From: Dermatophagoides farinae
Taxonomy: Eukaryota > Arthropoda > Arachnida > Sarcoptiformes > Pyroglyphidae
DNA: 64,000 nucleotides
NCBI RefSeq assembly: GCF_024713945.1
Contig: NC_134680.1
Location: 6,197,501-6,261,500 of the forward strand
Direction of reading: 5' to 3'
Part shown: positions 35,188-48,423 of the stretch, piece after piece
How the letters are laid out: every line of letters begins with the position of its first letter
How positions within the stretch are numbered: the stretch's first letter is position 1
The notes under the pieces: generated by a model
What the model saw: only the letters and a program-made list of their open reading frames with translations
Database searches by the model: none
Told to the model about the DNA's origin: nothing
Made by a program: the position numbers and the translations under genes

Positions 35188-38100
35188 TCAACACAATGAA
35201 TGACATTGAACCGGATGTAATAATCCTTGCAATATACAACGACGCATACATTCTGGTCCTCTTTTGCCTAATGTTGTTGAACTTGATGATGATGATGATG
35301 ATGGTGGTGATGATCGTAAAATCGATGATGATGATGATGATAATATTGATGGTTTATGTTGATGAATTGAATATAATTTTTGTCGATTCTGTTCACGTTG
35401 TTGTTGCTGTTTCTGTAATAATAGCCTTTCACGTGGAAATTGTTGCAAATGTCTACGTAATAATTCAATCAAACGATTTGGATCTTTTAATATTGTTGAT
35501 TCATCATTGTTTTGGTTATTATTATTATCATCATTATCATTTTTATTGTCCATCGATTCTATATTCAATACTGATGATGATGGTGATGGGGATGCCCTCG
35601 TTGATGCTGATATTGATGATGATGATGATGATAATGGAATTGTATTCACTGATTGTTGCTGTTGCGGTTGCGGTTGTTGTTGATCCATTATATTTGAATG
35701 ATCCATATTTTCCATTGAAATACTTGTTGTTGTTGGTTTTGTAACGATATTTATGGATGATGCAGATGATGATGGTAATGGTGATAATTGTTGATTGTTT
35801 GTATCAATTGTATTTGTTGTATCCATGAATACAATTTGATTTGATTTTTTAATCGATGATGCCATATCATTATTATCTGGATTATTTTCTGAATCAAAAT
35901 TATTATTATTATCAACGGAATTTGAATCGATAGAAGAAGAAATATCTTCATCATTATTGATTGGATCTGTATTTGAAAACCATGGCGTTGATGATGATTG
36001 ATAATGACGATGATGTTTATTCATTGAATCCAAATTTGATGACAATGATGACAATGATGATGATGATGGTGGTGGTGGTGGTGGTGGTGGTGGTGGTTGG
36101 AAAAATAAACCACCACCACGTGACCAAACAAAATGTTTTTGTTTTCGCTGTTGTTGTTGTTGATGTGGATGATAATAATAATCATTATTTTCATTATTAT
36201 TATAATTATTATGGCCATTATGATGATTATGATGATTTTGTTGATATGGTACTACAGGAAATATATTACGTAATACTTCATTCAATTCATCAATGGCAGC
36301 ACGTGTTTTTCCTTGATCATCATTACCATCATCATCATCATTATCGTTATTATTATCATTATAGATTAGATGATGAATTTGTTTCTTATCATTATTATTA
36401 TTGTTATTATGTTGATTAATATTCATATTTTGATTTTGTTTATTATAATTAATACGACTTCTTGTCATTATTTGTATATGATGATGATGATCATTATCAT
36501 CATCTCTATGACCTATTATTGGATCTATATTTATTTGAAATAATGAAAAAAAAAATGAAAAAAATAAAAATTAATACAATGATGAATGATGTGCATTACA
36601 GAATTTATGAATGACCGTGGTCAGTCACTATCGAAAGCCACATTATAATGAACAAACGAATGACGACATGCCCAATGGGCTTAATTTAAAATGGATTATT
36701 ATTTATCGCCATTTCATGTTGATGGACTCTGGAGGTTTTTTTTTGTTTTGTCTTTTTTTTGATATGGACATTTAATTTGACCTAAATTTATATATGTGTG
36801 TGGTTATTATTTATTTATTTACCCGTATTAGATCCGATTATGATCCGATCACCATCATCATCATCATCTCATCAGTTTGTGTGTGTGTCTATGTGTTTGA
36901 CAAATATGATTATTATATATAATAATCGGGCGGAAATTTTTTGTTGTTGTTGTTGTTGTTTTGTTTCGCAATTATAAATAAAAGATAATAATTGTCAATA
37001 AATTCTAATTCTGTGCTACTGAACAACAACAACAACAACTGAATTCTGGTGAAACCGGAATTTTTTTTGGATTTTCAGTGCGGCAGCAGCACTGAAAAAA
37101 TATTTTGTTGTGGTGATAAACATGAAAAAATAAATGACAACAACTTTTTTTGTCATCCGAATATATATAAAAAAAAAAATCATTTCCGATAAATGTAAAT
37201 GGAGAGAAAAAAAAATCAATTTTCACTAAGGTCGTGTAATTGAAATGAATTGGATGAATGAATGATCATTCCAATAATCATTACTAGTTGAATGGCTATA
37301 AATATCGGAAAAAGTGGGAGTAGTGGTGGTGGTGGTGGTAATGAACAATGAAATTGGATAAATCGACAACAACAACCATGACATTTTTCGAGTACGAATG
37401 AACATTACTTCCGATAGTAATTATTAACCATTCATTGATGATGATCTGAATGATTGATTTGTGTGGAAAAATTTTCGTTTTTCATGCATATAAATTGATT
37501 GTTTATTTATTTTTCTCCAATGCGTTTGTTGTTGTTGTTAATCAAATGAATTGGATTTTTTTTCACGCAAATGAAAATCACAAATTACATGATTTCAAAT
37601 CTCGCACTCATACACACACACACACACACACAATAAGTAAATGGTAATGACACAAAATGATTGATCGATTAGATAATGATTCGTAAATTATTGTTGTGGT
37701 TGTTGTTGTTGTTACAGTGTAAATGAAACCACAATTTGTTGTTGTTGTTGTTGTTGTTAACCACAAAAACAACAAACGATAATGACAACGATTCAATAAT
37801 AATCGATGATATTGCCAAAAAAAAAAAAATTCGTTTGTGGCCATTTACAAACACCGAGCAAATTATCGTATAATGATGATAAATGAATGACCAAAATTTA
37901 CTCAAGGTGTAAATGAATTTGTTTTCTATAAATAACCGGTGTGTGTGTGTGTGTGCATGTGTGTCGAACCTAAATTTTTTTTTTCGTTTTGCTGAAATAT
38001 GAATTTTTTTTTGAAATACCCGTCCCGAAGAAAAAAATTATTACAAAAATAACTGTTGCAAAAAACCCAACAAACCAAAACAAATGTTCACTTGTTTTTC

Positions 38101-39080
38101 GTCAAATTTTCAACTACAATTGTTCTTTTTTTTTTTGCTAGAAAACACACAAAATTCTAATGAATTTTCAAATGCAAAAAAAAACAAAACGAAATTCTTG
38201 CATGCCATGGGACATGTATGTTGATGAAAACATACAGATCTGATACTGATGTTGAAAATGTTTACGATACACAATTTTCTGTTGTTGTTGTTGTCGTTGT
38301 TGTTGTTATTTTTGTCGTACTCTTTTTTTTCTAAATTCTTTGTTTAATCAGAATTAATTTGATTCAAATTTCATTTAACGTGAATAAGGAATTTATTCAT
38401 GTAGATAAATTTAAAAAAAAACAAGAGAAAGTGAAAACGTAAAAAATAAAAATTCGGTCACAACACACACACACAAACACAAACTAATTATCCAGTTGGT
38501 ATCTGGTTACAAACATATTGGATAAAAATGATGATTTGATGTACTAAATAACATTAACTACTATCACTACGACGAAGAATGATGACGACAAACAAATTGA
38601 GGTTATTGAGAAAAAGGATAATGTCATAAATTTGGATTAGTATCGATTTTCATTGATTTTTCTTGTTTTTTTTTATTCTCATAAAATCAAAAGAATATTC
38701 TCTTGAAAGAGAATTAATTTTCAAACTTGACAAAGCGGAAGTTGTTTTCTTACTTTCATACAGAGAATGTTTTGCAATTCGTGCGGAATTGCAAAAAAAA
38801 AATTCAATTCTTTTTTCTCTTGTTTCAGGAACAGGAAATTCAATTTGAAAATGGCAAAAATTGAAAAATTTTTAATATAAGAAAAACTTTTCAGAAATCA
38901 AATGTAAAGATTATGATTTCTGAAAAGTTTTTTTTTCAACGGGAAATTTCTCATTTCTCAATTTTTTTTTAGATAAATAAATAGAAAAAAAAATCATTAA
39001 AATTCATTACCTGTCCAAATAAATGTCAACACAAATGTTATTATGATAAACATTTGCATTAGAATTCGTTGTGGATACAT
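35188..39080 (-). CDS. Secreted precursor with C-terminal four-cysteine peptide after a Lys-Arg site
   Basis: I do not recognise a named family. Two exons, 39080-39011 and 36524-35188, join in phase 1 (GTAATG donor, ATATAG acceptor) to give 468 residues. Exon 1 encodes a signal peptide (MYPQRILMQMFIIITFVLTF, then IWT), so the product should be secreted. The main exon is a long Asn/Ser/Gln/Pro low-complexity spacer. It contains two ordered-looking segments, AAIDELNEVLRNIFPVVPYQ and DPNRLIELLRRHLQQFPRER. The end is LGKR, a prohormone-convertase site, then a 23-residue peptide (35191-35259) with cysteines spaced C-x3-C-x10-C-x3-C and core MRRCILQGLLHPVQC. This layout is typical of a neuropeptide or bioactive-peptide precursor. 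The double CxxxC spacing recalls helical-hairpin peptides. The 2.5 kb intron and start choice are inferred from phase and signal-peptide quality. Confidence 0.68.
38770..38796. repeat. Hairpin with 11-nt perfect arms
   Basis: Arms TTTTGCAATTC and GAATTGCAAAA flank a 5-nt loop GTGCG. Lies about 90 nt from a longer hairpin, inside the intron of the peptide precursor gene. Confidence 0.85.
38882..38932. repeat. Hairpin with 19-nt perfect arms
   Basis: Arms AAAAACTTTTCAGAAATCA (38882-38900) and TGATTTCTGAAAAGTTTTT (38914-38932) are exact reverse complements around a 13-nt loop. Lies about 80 nt from the signal-peptide exon. Confidence 0.9.
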
Positions 39081-41429
39081 TGTTGATGATTTTGTTTGAT
39101 TGACGATGGCTTTTGTTGTGTATTGTAGGAATTTTTTTTTTTTTTTTTTTTGGGAAAATAAAATTCAAAATTTGATAAAGATGATGATGGTGTGATTTTC
39201 TTCACGATGATTATGATGATTATGATGATGATGATAAACACAATCGTCGATAATCAATTTGATATTGAAGCATTGGAGAGAATTTTTTTTTCTTGATTCA
39301 TTTGGTAAAACACTAAATTCAAAAACGAAAAATTTGATGAATCTACTACAATCAAATAATCAAATGGTTATAATAGTTTTTTCGCTATTTATTTATTCAA
39401 ATTCGCTTGTTTTATTATTCGTTGTCATTTATTTTCAAAATAATTTTCTACTAGGTTATTGACGACAATCAATGTATCAATAACAATAACAATATAGAAT
39501 GATGATGATGACGAATCAAAGCAAATGTCGTCATCATTGTTCAATGCATGGCTAAAATCACGTTATAAATCATAAAATAATATATATCGATCGATAATAT
39601 CGATTGATTATATTGATGATTGATAATCATAATAATGTGTAATCGAATGGTGAAATCACCAAAAAAAAAAAAAAAAAATCAAAAATCAAAAATGTATTTA
39701 TTTCAAATGACAAAAGTACATATATAATGAAAAACCAAAAAAATGGCGTGTATATATTTATTTGTCAATGGGTACAAATATGGTAATCACGGTACAATTT
39801 ATATATACACACACAAATTGATGTGTAAATAGGTGTTTATAAAACACAATCAGCAGCAGCAGCAGCAGCAAAAGAAGAAGAAGAAAACGTGGATAAAAAA
39901 AAATCAGCACTGAATGAACTTTTTTTTCTTTTTCTTTGAAATTTAATCCATCACGATGATGATGATGATGATGATGATGAAATTTGATTCGTATGAATAT
40001 ACGGAGAGAGGAAAAAAAATTTTTGTTTGGCTTAGTATAGCAACAAAATTTTTTTTTTTTTTTTTTTTAATTTCGTTTATTGATCAAGTGAATGACACAA
40101 AAAAAAAAATGATTTTTTTCTCTTCTTCTTCTGATTCCAGAAACAAGAAATATGATAATGTTCTACATTCTGTGTTTATTATTACGTAAATTATTTTCTC
40201 AACAAACAAACAAAAAACATTTGAAAGGTTTCCATGTAACCAAAACAGGCTGTTGTATGATCATATAACAATAATTGATTGATTTTTTTTTATTATTGTA
40301 ATTTGATATTTCAATAATCAGTTCTCGTGATTAGTGACAAACAGAACAAAAGAAAAACTGGTGAACACAACACACATACACACACACACACACGGAAACC
40401 AAGACACGAGATGTTTGTTTTTGCGAATATTTTTTTTTTCATTTCATTTATATATTGAATCCAATGAAATGAAAAATATTCGTCAAGCCAGGTTTCACAA
40501 TAGTCAATCGATCGATCAATCAATTGATTGATTGAATGAATGAATGTTTTTCAACTATAGTAGAATGAATGATGTGGAAATGTTGTTTTTTTTTTTTTTT
40601 GATTCTATTATTTCGCCTCAAATATTGTGTAAGATATGTGTGAAAGTTATTTTTTTTTTCTGCAAGTGGTGATGATCAAACGAACGGAAGTCGATTATAC
40701 ATTCACACACATAAACAAACAAACATTGATGAATGTATGATGTTATATATGATGTTATGATTACATGAAATTCATGTAATTCTAGCAAAATCAAATGTAT
40801 ATATTGGAAATTGGAATTGGTGGCAAAAAAAAAGAATACACTAAAAATAAATTGAATTGAAGAATCGATCAAGATTGATGATGACAAACTTTGTGAATTT
40901 TGTTTTTTCTGGTGATAAAACGGTAAATGTTTTTTTTTTCGTTTGTTTGTTTATCATTAATAAAATATATTCAATCAAGAGACGTTGAAATTTACAAATC
41001 AATTTGTGTCAGCATCGTTCATATTCTGTATTATTGCGGAAATGGACATTTCTTTTTTTGGAATCGTTGATTACACCACCACCACCACTTTATACAATGA
41101 TTCGCGGTTTTTTTTCTTCAATCAATTCACTTGTTACAGAAAAAAATAATGCAAGGCAAAACAAAAAAAAAAAAAAAAAAAGTGAAATTCAATTCTGTGT
41201 TTGTGTCTGCTGTATGCCTGTATCTGGAACGAAATGACGATGATGATGATGATGATGATTTTTTCTATTCTTTCAGGAATCACTTTTTTTTCAGGACCTT
41301 TTTATCGAAAAAAAATTTCGTGTATGTGTGTGTTTTCTATCAGCAATCGTCATCGCCCACTAAAACGAATTCTGTGTGTATGTGTGTAAATGTGTGTGTG
41401 CGAATGCCTATAGCGGTGTTGGTACTTAC
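39081..41429. other. Repeat-rich stretch upstream of the peptide precursor
   Basis: Contains (GAT)n at about 39955-39979, (CAG)n near 39850, (CA)n at about 40377-40393, and poly-T/poly-A runs. No gene could be supported. Confidence 0.5.
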
Positions 41430-41567
41430 TCATCGTATTGGATCATAACAATGGACACCAGAAATTGTGCCAAATAAAAACACAGCAAACTATACCAATC
41501 GGTGAAAAATATTCTCGTTACGTTTCAATTCAGGTTTGGCGCGTTCTAAATACTGTTTAATTTCCAT
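41430..41567 (-). CDS. Possible exon of an unrecognised small membrane protein, frame broken
   Basis: Unrecognised. On the minus strand, an ATG at 41567 opens MEIKQYLERAKPELKRNENI, charged and coding-like, but this frame stops at 41490. A second frame across 41524-41430 encodes FFTDWYSLLCFYLAQ then FLVSIVMIQYDE, a convincing membrane helix. It ends exactly at a strong donor, GTAAGT (from 41429). The two frames overlap at a run of five T; losing one T would join them. The stretch is richer in G and C than its surroundings (GAACGCGCC) and has no microsatellite. It could be a real exon with an assembly error, a pseudogene, or a short upstream reading frame. No continuing exon was found. Confidence 0.3.
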
Positions 41568-41623
41568 TTGTTTCTGCGCAGACGCTCATCCATTTGTGTT
41601 TTGTTGACTTCAGTGTTGCTGTT

Positions 41624-41624
<1 letters not shown>

Positions 41625-41660
<36 letters not shown>
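41625..41660. repeat. Poly-T tract of 36 nt
   Basis: Longest T homopolymer in the window. Confidence 0.9.
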
Positions 41661-41661
<1 letters not shown>

Positions 41662-43355
41662 ACAATTTTTGATATTTTGATTGTCATTTCATGGATAGAA
41701 TTCTTAAATGAAATTTTTTTTTTCACTTGAATATTAATTATTTTGCATGTATAGAGAATCAAATATTTCCAGTGTGTGTGTTGGTGTGTGTTTTAGAAAC
41801 TTTTTCATCATCATCATCATCATCATCATCATTATCAGATTCTGTGTACAGGCAGAGAAAAATAAAAGAAGAAAAAAAAATCTCAGGTAATTGGATTAAT
41901 AATAATTATCACAATAATGAACTTTTAACCAATTAATATTTGAATAGAAAAATGATAATAATAATTAGTGAGAGTTGATAATGAATTTCTCCATTTGAAA
42001 ACCAAAAAAAAATGAAGCAATTATTTTGGTCATAAACAATTTATCGCCATATACAGAATTACAGAATTAGAATTATTATGATGATAAAAATAGCTCAATA
42101 TTGGTCATTTGATAATTGCAATACACACACATACACACTCACACAGACAGACAGACAGAATATTCATATGAAAATAGAATGGAATTCAGTGAATGGAGCA
42201 AAAACAAAACAGCCAAGAAAAAAAAATGCATAATTCAATAGATCACAAGAATGTACAAATGAACAATTGTCGTCATCATCATTTTGAATGACGCTGAAGA
42301 AGAATAGAAAAAAAAGAAATATCTCTCTTGATTATTTAAATCTTCTTCCAATAATTGATATATATATAAATGAACAAAAATAGAACAAAAATCTCAATGA
42401 ATTTGTTGTGAGCCAGGAATTTTCAAGCATCAAAATAAAGAAAGAAAATTCTCATTGGATTCTTAGCCAAGAATTTTTCCAATTCTGGTCATCATTTATC
42501 TGTTCTTTATTCAAAGTTTTTGGAATGCTAATTTTATTTTTCATGTTTCATATACGGAATATTTTTTGGAAATTCAAAGTTTTTTTTTTGTTTGATTTTG
42601 TTTCAGCAAGTAGCTCGGTGATGATCTTTACATCTTTTTTTTAAATACACGAGATGTGTAGGTGTGTGAAACAGACTGACACACTAAACTGAAAAAAAAG
42701 TAAATAAAGAACAAAGTTACGGGTGTTTTTTTTTCGACAAAACTAAACGATTAAGCTTGGTGTTTTTTTTTTCTCTCTCTCTCTTTCTCTCGATTCTCGA
42801 CATTTATTATCTAAAGTGGCACAGGGTGGCTGAATCAAGTGTGTGTAGTTCGGGTGAATTTAATATTAGAATGATGATGATGATCATCATCATTAAAACT
42901 ATCGAGTATTGAAAAGTTTTGATTTGTGTCTGTGTGTGTGTGTGTGTGTGGTAGCCGGTTTCGAAATTATCTAGTGAAATGAAGAAAAAAAAAAGTTCTT
43001 TTATATTGCGTGAGAATTATTCATTGCTCTCGTCATTAATGATGATGATAATGTTTCGAAAAAACGAGAAGAAAAAAATCCAAAAAAAAAACCAAGAAAA
43101 TTACCCGAATATTTTTTTTTTTGGTTTTCGAGTCATGTCATCGCTTACTTTTTTCCACTTACTCTCTTTTTCTTGTTTTACGATTGTAAAAAAAACGAAT
43201 GAAAATTTACAATGAAAAATAACAAACTATTCACCATTTTATTTTTTTATTTTTTTTTAAACAGAAAAATAGAATACGATCGACAAATATTTACACGAAA
43301 ATTAAAATTGAACACCAGAGAGATAAACATTGAAAAAATTCTCTCGTTTTCTCTT

Positions 43356-43356
<1 letters not shown>

Positions 43357-43390
<34 letters not shown>
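43357..43390. repeat. Poly-A tract of 34 nt
   Basis: Longest A homopolymer in the window; no retroposon body or flanking duplication recognised. Confidence 0.9.
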
Positions 43391-43392
<2 letters not shown>

Positions 43393-45840
43393 TTTGACAA
43401 ACATCGTCATTCATTATCAAAATTGACAGTAAATATGGCCAAAAGGTCAATGAAATGAAATTTTGATGATGATGATGTGTAGGTGGACGTTGGACGTTCA
43501 TACTTGTAATTAGAGTATACTTTTAAATTGATTCCTGAAGGTATTATTGTATACATTAATCAATTTGGTGTTCATTTTGAACCGTTGAAATTTGATATCA
43601 ACAACAACAACAACAACAAAAAACAAAACAAAAATGTCTAGCCCATTCATCAAAACAAACTAGTCCAGTAGGTTTAATCCATTGGTGCTTAGCATTTGTC
43701 TGATTATTAAAAAATGAAATGAAAACATTATGGAATTTGTAATGATGACATAATGATAATCGTTGGTGAAAAAGTCAAATGTCAAACATACATAAACATA
43801 CAGAATGAACAAATTAAGACCTAGAAAATTTCCAACAAAAAAAAATTATTCTTGTTACATAATGTTTTAATGAATAAGATGAGATTTTCCGAGAATTTAC
43901 ACACACACACACACAAACAGCCAAAAAGAAAAAGTAATCAAGAAACGGAAAAAATTCTCATCATCACCATCATCTAATTCCATATGATCCTCATGTGAAA
44001 TTCATAGAACAAAACAAAACAAACAAAATTCAACGGTGGAAAAGTTACAATTTAAATCTCGAAAATCAAACATGAAATGGAATTAGATAAAATGTGTCTG
44101 TCTGTGTGTGAATTTTTTTTTTTTTTTTTTTTTTTGGCTTACATTTGTTGAATGAAAAATGGATAAAAATGTCAAATCAATGATGAATGAATGAATAAAT
44201 CGTACTGGCCACGAATGTTTACGATGATGATGATTACAAGGTAAACATGACAATGTTGAAATTTCAGAATTTTGTTTGTTTCTCCAAAAAACAACAATCA
44301 AGATATGAAACAAAAAAAATTTAATTTTTTTAATGATAAAAATCAAACCAAAACCAAACACAGACACACATTCATTTCATTTTAACCACCATGATATCAT
44401 CATCATCATCGTCGCCGACGTCCACGCAATAATAATTTACGCACGATGACATTTTTTTTCCTGGTTACACGCACACACAATCAATCTTGATTGAAAATTA
44501 CAAAAGAGCAAGCAAAAATGCAACGTAAATCAATCTTCGGAGTAAAATAACAAAAAAAAAACTACACACACACACACACACACGAAAACAGCAACAACAA
44601 CAATGGCAAAGTGAGAAAAAAAATCGGAAGTCAATGTAAATGGAATGGAGAAAGAAAAAAAGTCAAGTTTTGAATATGAAAAAAAATCGCTACGGAATTC
44701 ACAGAATAATGATGATGATGGTGATAATAAGATTTTTTTTTTTTTTTTGACAAAATAAAAAACCTTTTAGATTTTCACTTTTTCATTTTCTCTCTCTCTT
44801 GCCAATAATTCCCAATATCTATTATTCTCATTTCATTTTCATTTTCATTTTCATTTTTTTGCGAAAAAAATGCCTTCGATATATTTATAGATTCAGATTC
44901 TTGACTTGTTTCCTGGAATGATGAAGATGGTTCAAATCACAAATCAAATCAAACGAAAAAAATGAATGAATGTTCCATGAATCAAACACAACACATACCT
45001 ACCACCAACGCATTATTATTTAGATTTTTTTCCACTTTCTCTCTCTCTCTCTCTCTGGTTATCAGCTATCAATTTTCTTTCGTTTTTCATTCGTCATCAT
45101 CATCATCATCATCGTCATTTTTCAAAAAAAATACGGGAAATGTTTCGGCAACTTTTTTCCGGAAAAATTTCTCCCAAAATTTTTTTTTTCAAGCACTGTT
45201 ATTTGTTGTGTTGAAATATAAAAGTAAAAGAAAAAAAAATTCATTTCACTTCATTTCGTGTTACAAATTTTTTTTTGCATCACCTTTTTTTTCATTTTCA
45301 TCTAGGTTCCAGAAAATAAAAATGAAATCTGATGAAATCTAATGGAAACAAAAAACGACAAAAAAAAATCAGAAAACCAGAAAAAAAATATGTCACAACT
45401 GTCAATTTTTTTTTGTTTTCACATTGAAATTGATGATTCAATTTTGTTTTTGTTTTTCTGTTTTTGTTGTTGTTGTTGTTGCACAAAAATGTAAATATCA
45501 TCAACCATTTGATGAATTATTCACTTGTTGTGAAACAAAAAAAATAAAAAAAAATTTCCACATGAAAACATTAACGGTGAAAACAAACAAAAAATTCAAC
45601 GAATGAAAGAATTATTGAAGCAAAAGTCGTTGGGAAAAAAAATGACAAAAACAAATTTTGAGAAATGGGAACATAAAAAATAAGAGTAAACAACAGAACA
45701 AAAAAAAATGAAATGAAATATTTTTATTTTTTCCATTCATTTTAGCTGTGTTTCGGGGTTAATAATGTAAGAATAAAAAATGGGGCAACAATTCAAAAAC
45801 TGGAGATTCTGATTCAAAATTCTCATTCATTCTGAATCAA

Positions 45841-48195
45841 TTACCGTTGTTGTTGTTGTTGTTGTTGTTTTAATTCCTGTAACCAACGACGTGTATCACG
45901 GCATACTTGTTTATTACATAATGGACATTGTAGCAATAATTGTGGTGAAATATCAATACCAGATTCAATGTGTTTATCAATCAATTCAACGATACCATCA
46001 ATAAATAATGGATGATCATTTGGTGTTGGACAACGGCGTATCATTTGTATTGGTAATTTTGCCACCAATTCATTACAATATTCAATATCTAATTCATGTA
46101 ATGTTTCAATATGTTCATTTATGAATGATATCGGTATCAGTAGCAGATTTCGATGACCTTTTTCAATGAATCCTAATGAAAACATCGATTTATAGATTAG
46201 TAGGTATTAAAGGTAAAAATCTGAATTTTTTTTTATCATTCACCTTTAATAACATCATCAGTTGGGGGTGCTTGCCATTGTACTGGGCCAACTTTTGATT
46301 GCCATACCAAACGAAATGGATAACGATATTGTAATTGATGCATAATTTGCATCACAGTTCCACTAACTTCCATTGGATATGTGTCGCCTACATTTACAGA
46401 CTGAAAATACAATTAAATTCAATTCAAAAAGAATTTTTTTTATTCATTAAAAGAATTAGCAAAAAGAATCATCTTTGAAAAGAGAAAAAAAAAATTCTAA
46501 TCAAATCAAATTTTTGTTACAAGAATCTTATTCTTCTAAAGAATATTCCATATATATTCACATTCATTTTTACTTATTTATCATCATCATCATCATCACT
46601 AGTGCATCAACGTATAGATTGATGACGATGAAACAAATTCTATCCTTTTTTTTCCTATTCGAATGCATCAATTTTCTTTCTATTTTGCTTTAATTGGATG
46701 TATGAACAAATGAATACCATTGGGATTTATATACATACACACACACAGAATATTCCATATGACCAGAAAAGAGCGAGCAAAACTATAATTCAAAAGAATA
46801 GAAATGATAAAAGCTACAATTCTTTCTGATTCTCTCATTTCAGTTTTTTTTTGTTATCAAAATACAATTTATTTATATACAATCAATACAAAAAAAAAGA
46901 ATTTGTACATTTCATGTGTACTTTCTATCTCTCTCTTTCTCTTAATGCACTATATTGAATAACGAGAATAAAGAATTAGTCAATATGAACACACGCAAAA
47001 TGTTTCTAAAATTGGCAGGTAAATGAATGAATGGATGGATGGATAAAAATTACATTTATATGATAAAAAAAGAAACACAAGATTAAATGGTGAAAAAATG
47101 TAATAAATTGACTGACTGTGGGACTCTAGCGGACAAACAAAAAAAAAACAAAACGGTTTCTCTCTCTCTCTCTCTCACTATCTCCCTGGGGTGATGGGTA
47201 CTTACACTTAATGGTAATGAATGTGCTGTAAATAACAGTAAAATTTTATCCCGTAAATTGGCCGGAAATTGTTCAATTTCATTATTAATAAGTTCAATAA
47301 ATGAATTGATTAAACCATTGTTTAATGGCCAACGATCAATAAAACTAAGATGAAATGATGATTTTTGTTGATGTAGATGATTTTGTTTTTTTTCATTTTG
47401 AAAATATTTTGCCATCTGATTTAGACTACTACCAGTAGTGTTACAACAATATTGTGCATATTGTGAAAATGCAATTACACGTTCAGGTTTATCACTGCGA
47501 TTGCGTATAAAAGATATTTTTATATAAATAAATAAAAAATGTAAAGAATAAAAATAAATTCTAGAAAATTCACCATTCAATTTGTTCGAATGCTTCTGTT
47601 AATGATGGTGATGTATAACGGAAACCAATATAATATTTATATGGTCCATTTTCTGGTCTTTTGCGATTTAATCGTTCGATTAATAATGATCCTTGACGAT
47701 TGGTCCAATCATGTAATGGTGAACCGCCACCAATTTCAGAATATTTTTTAGCCACTTTCGATGTACGCCGTTTGGCTATGAATGGTCCAAGCCATCTATG
47801 TTTTAACATGATCGAGAATTCATTGTATAATTATAATATAATATATGTAATTAAAACTGGTCAATCAAAACAAAATCAAATGATAATTACTTTTGCAATG
47901 GTAATCGAATAATATCATTATCAAGAAATAATTCACGTAAAAATGGTTCAACATCTGCTATGGTTTTTGGTCCACCCATATTCAACATTAATATTGCGGT
48001 TTTAACATTTTTATTGCCATCATCATTATCATCATTATCATTATTATTAGTGGTCGTGGCTGTTGTTGACATTTGTCGTCTATGGATTGACAACGAATTT
48101 GTGATTGTCGTCCATTTCATTACTATTGTTGGATCGATATGACGCATACAAGAATTTGTCAATAGTACATAAATGGAATGAGAAAAAAAATCCAA
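45841..48195 (-). CDS. FECH: Ferrochelatase
   Basis: Mitochondrial enzyme that inserts Fe2+ into protoporphyrin IX, the last step of heme synthesis. Five exons: 48195-47891, 47795-47574, 47494-47206, 46400-46244 and 46172-45841. Phases agree throughout, giving 434 residues with the first ATG. Exon 1 gives [12 protein letters not shown]. Exon 2 has [11 protein letters not shown] and [15 protein letters not shown]. Exon 3 has [14 protein letters not shown] and the catalytic His of [10 protein letters not shown] (about His267). Exon 4 has [13 protein letters not shown]. Exon 5 has [12 protein letters not shown] and CPLCNKQVC. Cys193, Cys407, Cys410 and Cys415 match the four ligands of the animal [2Fe-2S] cluster. 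A poly-Gln tail ends the protein. The start is uncertain: downstream ATGs give a shorter, basic targeting peptide such as [16 protein letters not shown], which looks better for mitochondria. Confidence 0.93.
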
Positions 48196-48423
48196 AAAAA
48201 AAAAATTATTTTTAGATCAAAAAATAAATGGAAAAAAATCATCTAGGATTTTAATATTTCAAAATAGCAAACTAAAAATAAAAATTGAAAAAATTTTCAG
48301 ACACCAAAATATACAATGACCGATAATTATTCTTTTGTAAATTCTGGTCTGGGTTTGTTTACAAATTTTTTCAATTTGTTTGAAATTCCAAAAAATTTTT
48401 TACTTTACCAGAATTTATTTCGG

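Larger units (their letters stand above)
36525..39010 (-). other. Intron of the peptide precursor gene
   Basis: No other supported gene. It contains (GT)n at about 37940-37954, (TTG)n near 37740 and 38283, and a cluster of hairpins between 38700 and 38932. Bounded by a GTAATG donor at 39010 and an AG acceptor at 36526-36525. Confidence 0.5.
41568..45840. other. Repeat-rich intergenic stretch
   Basis: No supported gene in 4.3 kb. It holds poly-T of 36 nt at 41625-41660, poly-A of 34 nt at 43357-43390, (CAT)n near 41811-41830 and 45095-45112, and (TC)n near 45040. Several 60-120-codon frames here are strings of Lys, Phe or Ser from homopolymers. Confidence 0.6.

Noticed and set aside
35172-35744. 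190-codon Met/Leu/Val-rich frame on the plus strand
   Set aside because: Antisense of the peptide-precursor exon, driven by (GAT)n.
42408-42644. 78-codon Phe/Ser-rich frame
   Set aside because: T-rich chance frame with no conserved feature or splice context.
44962-45342. 126-codon Ser/Phe-rich frame
   Set aside because: Built from (TC)n, (CAT)n and T runs; no family similarity recognised.
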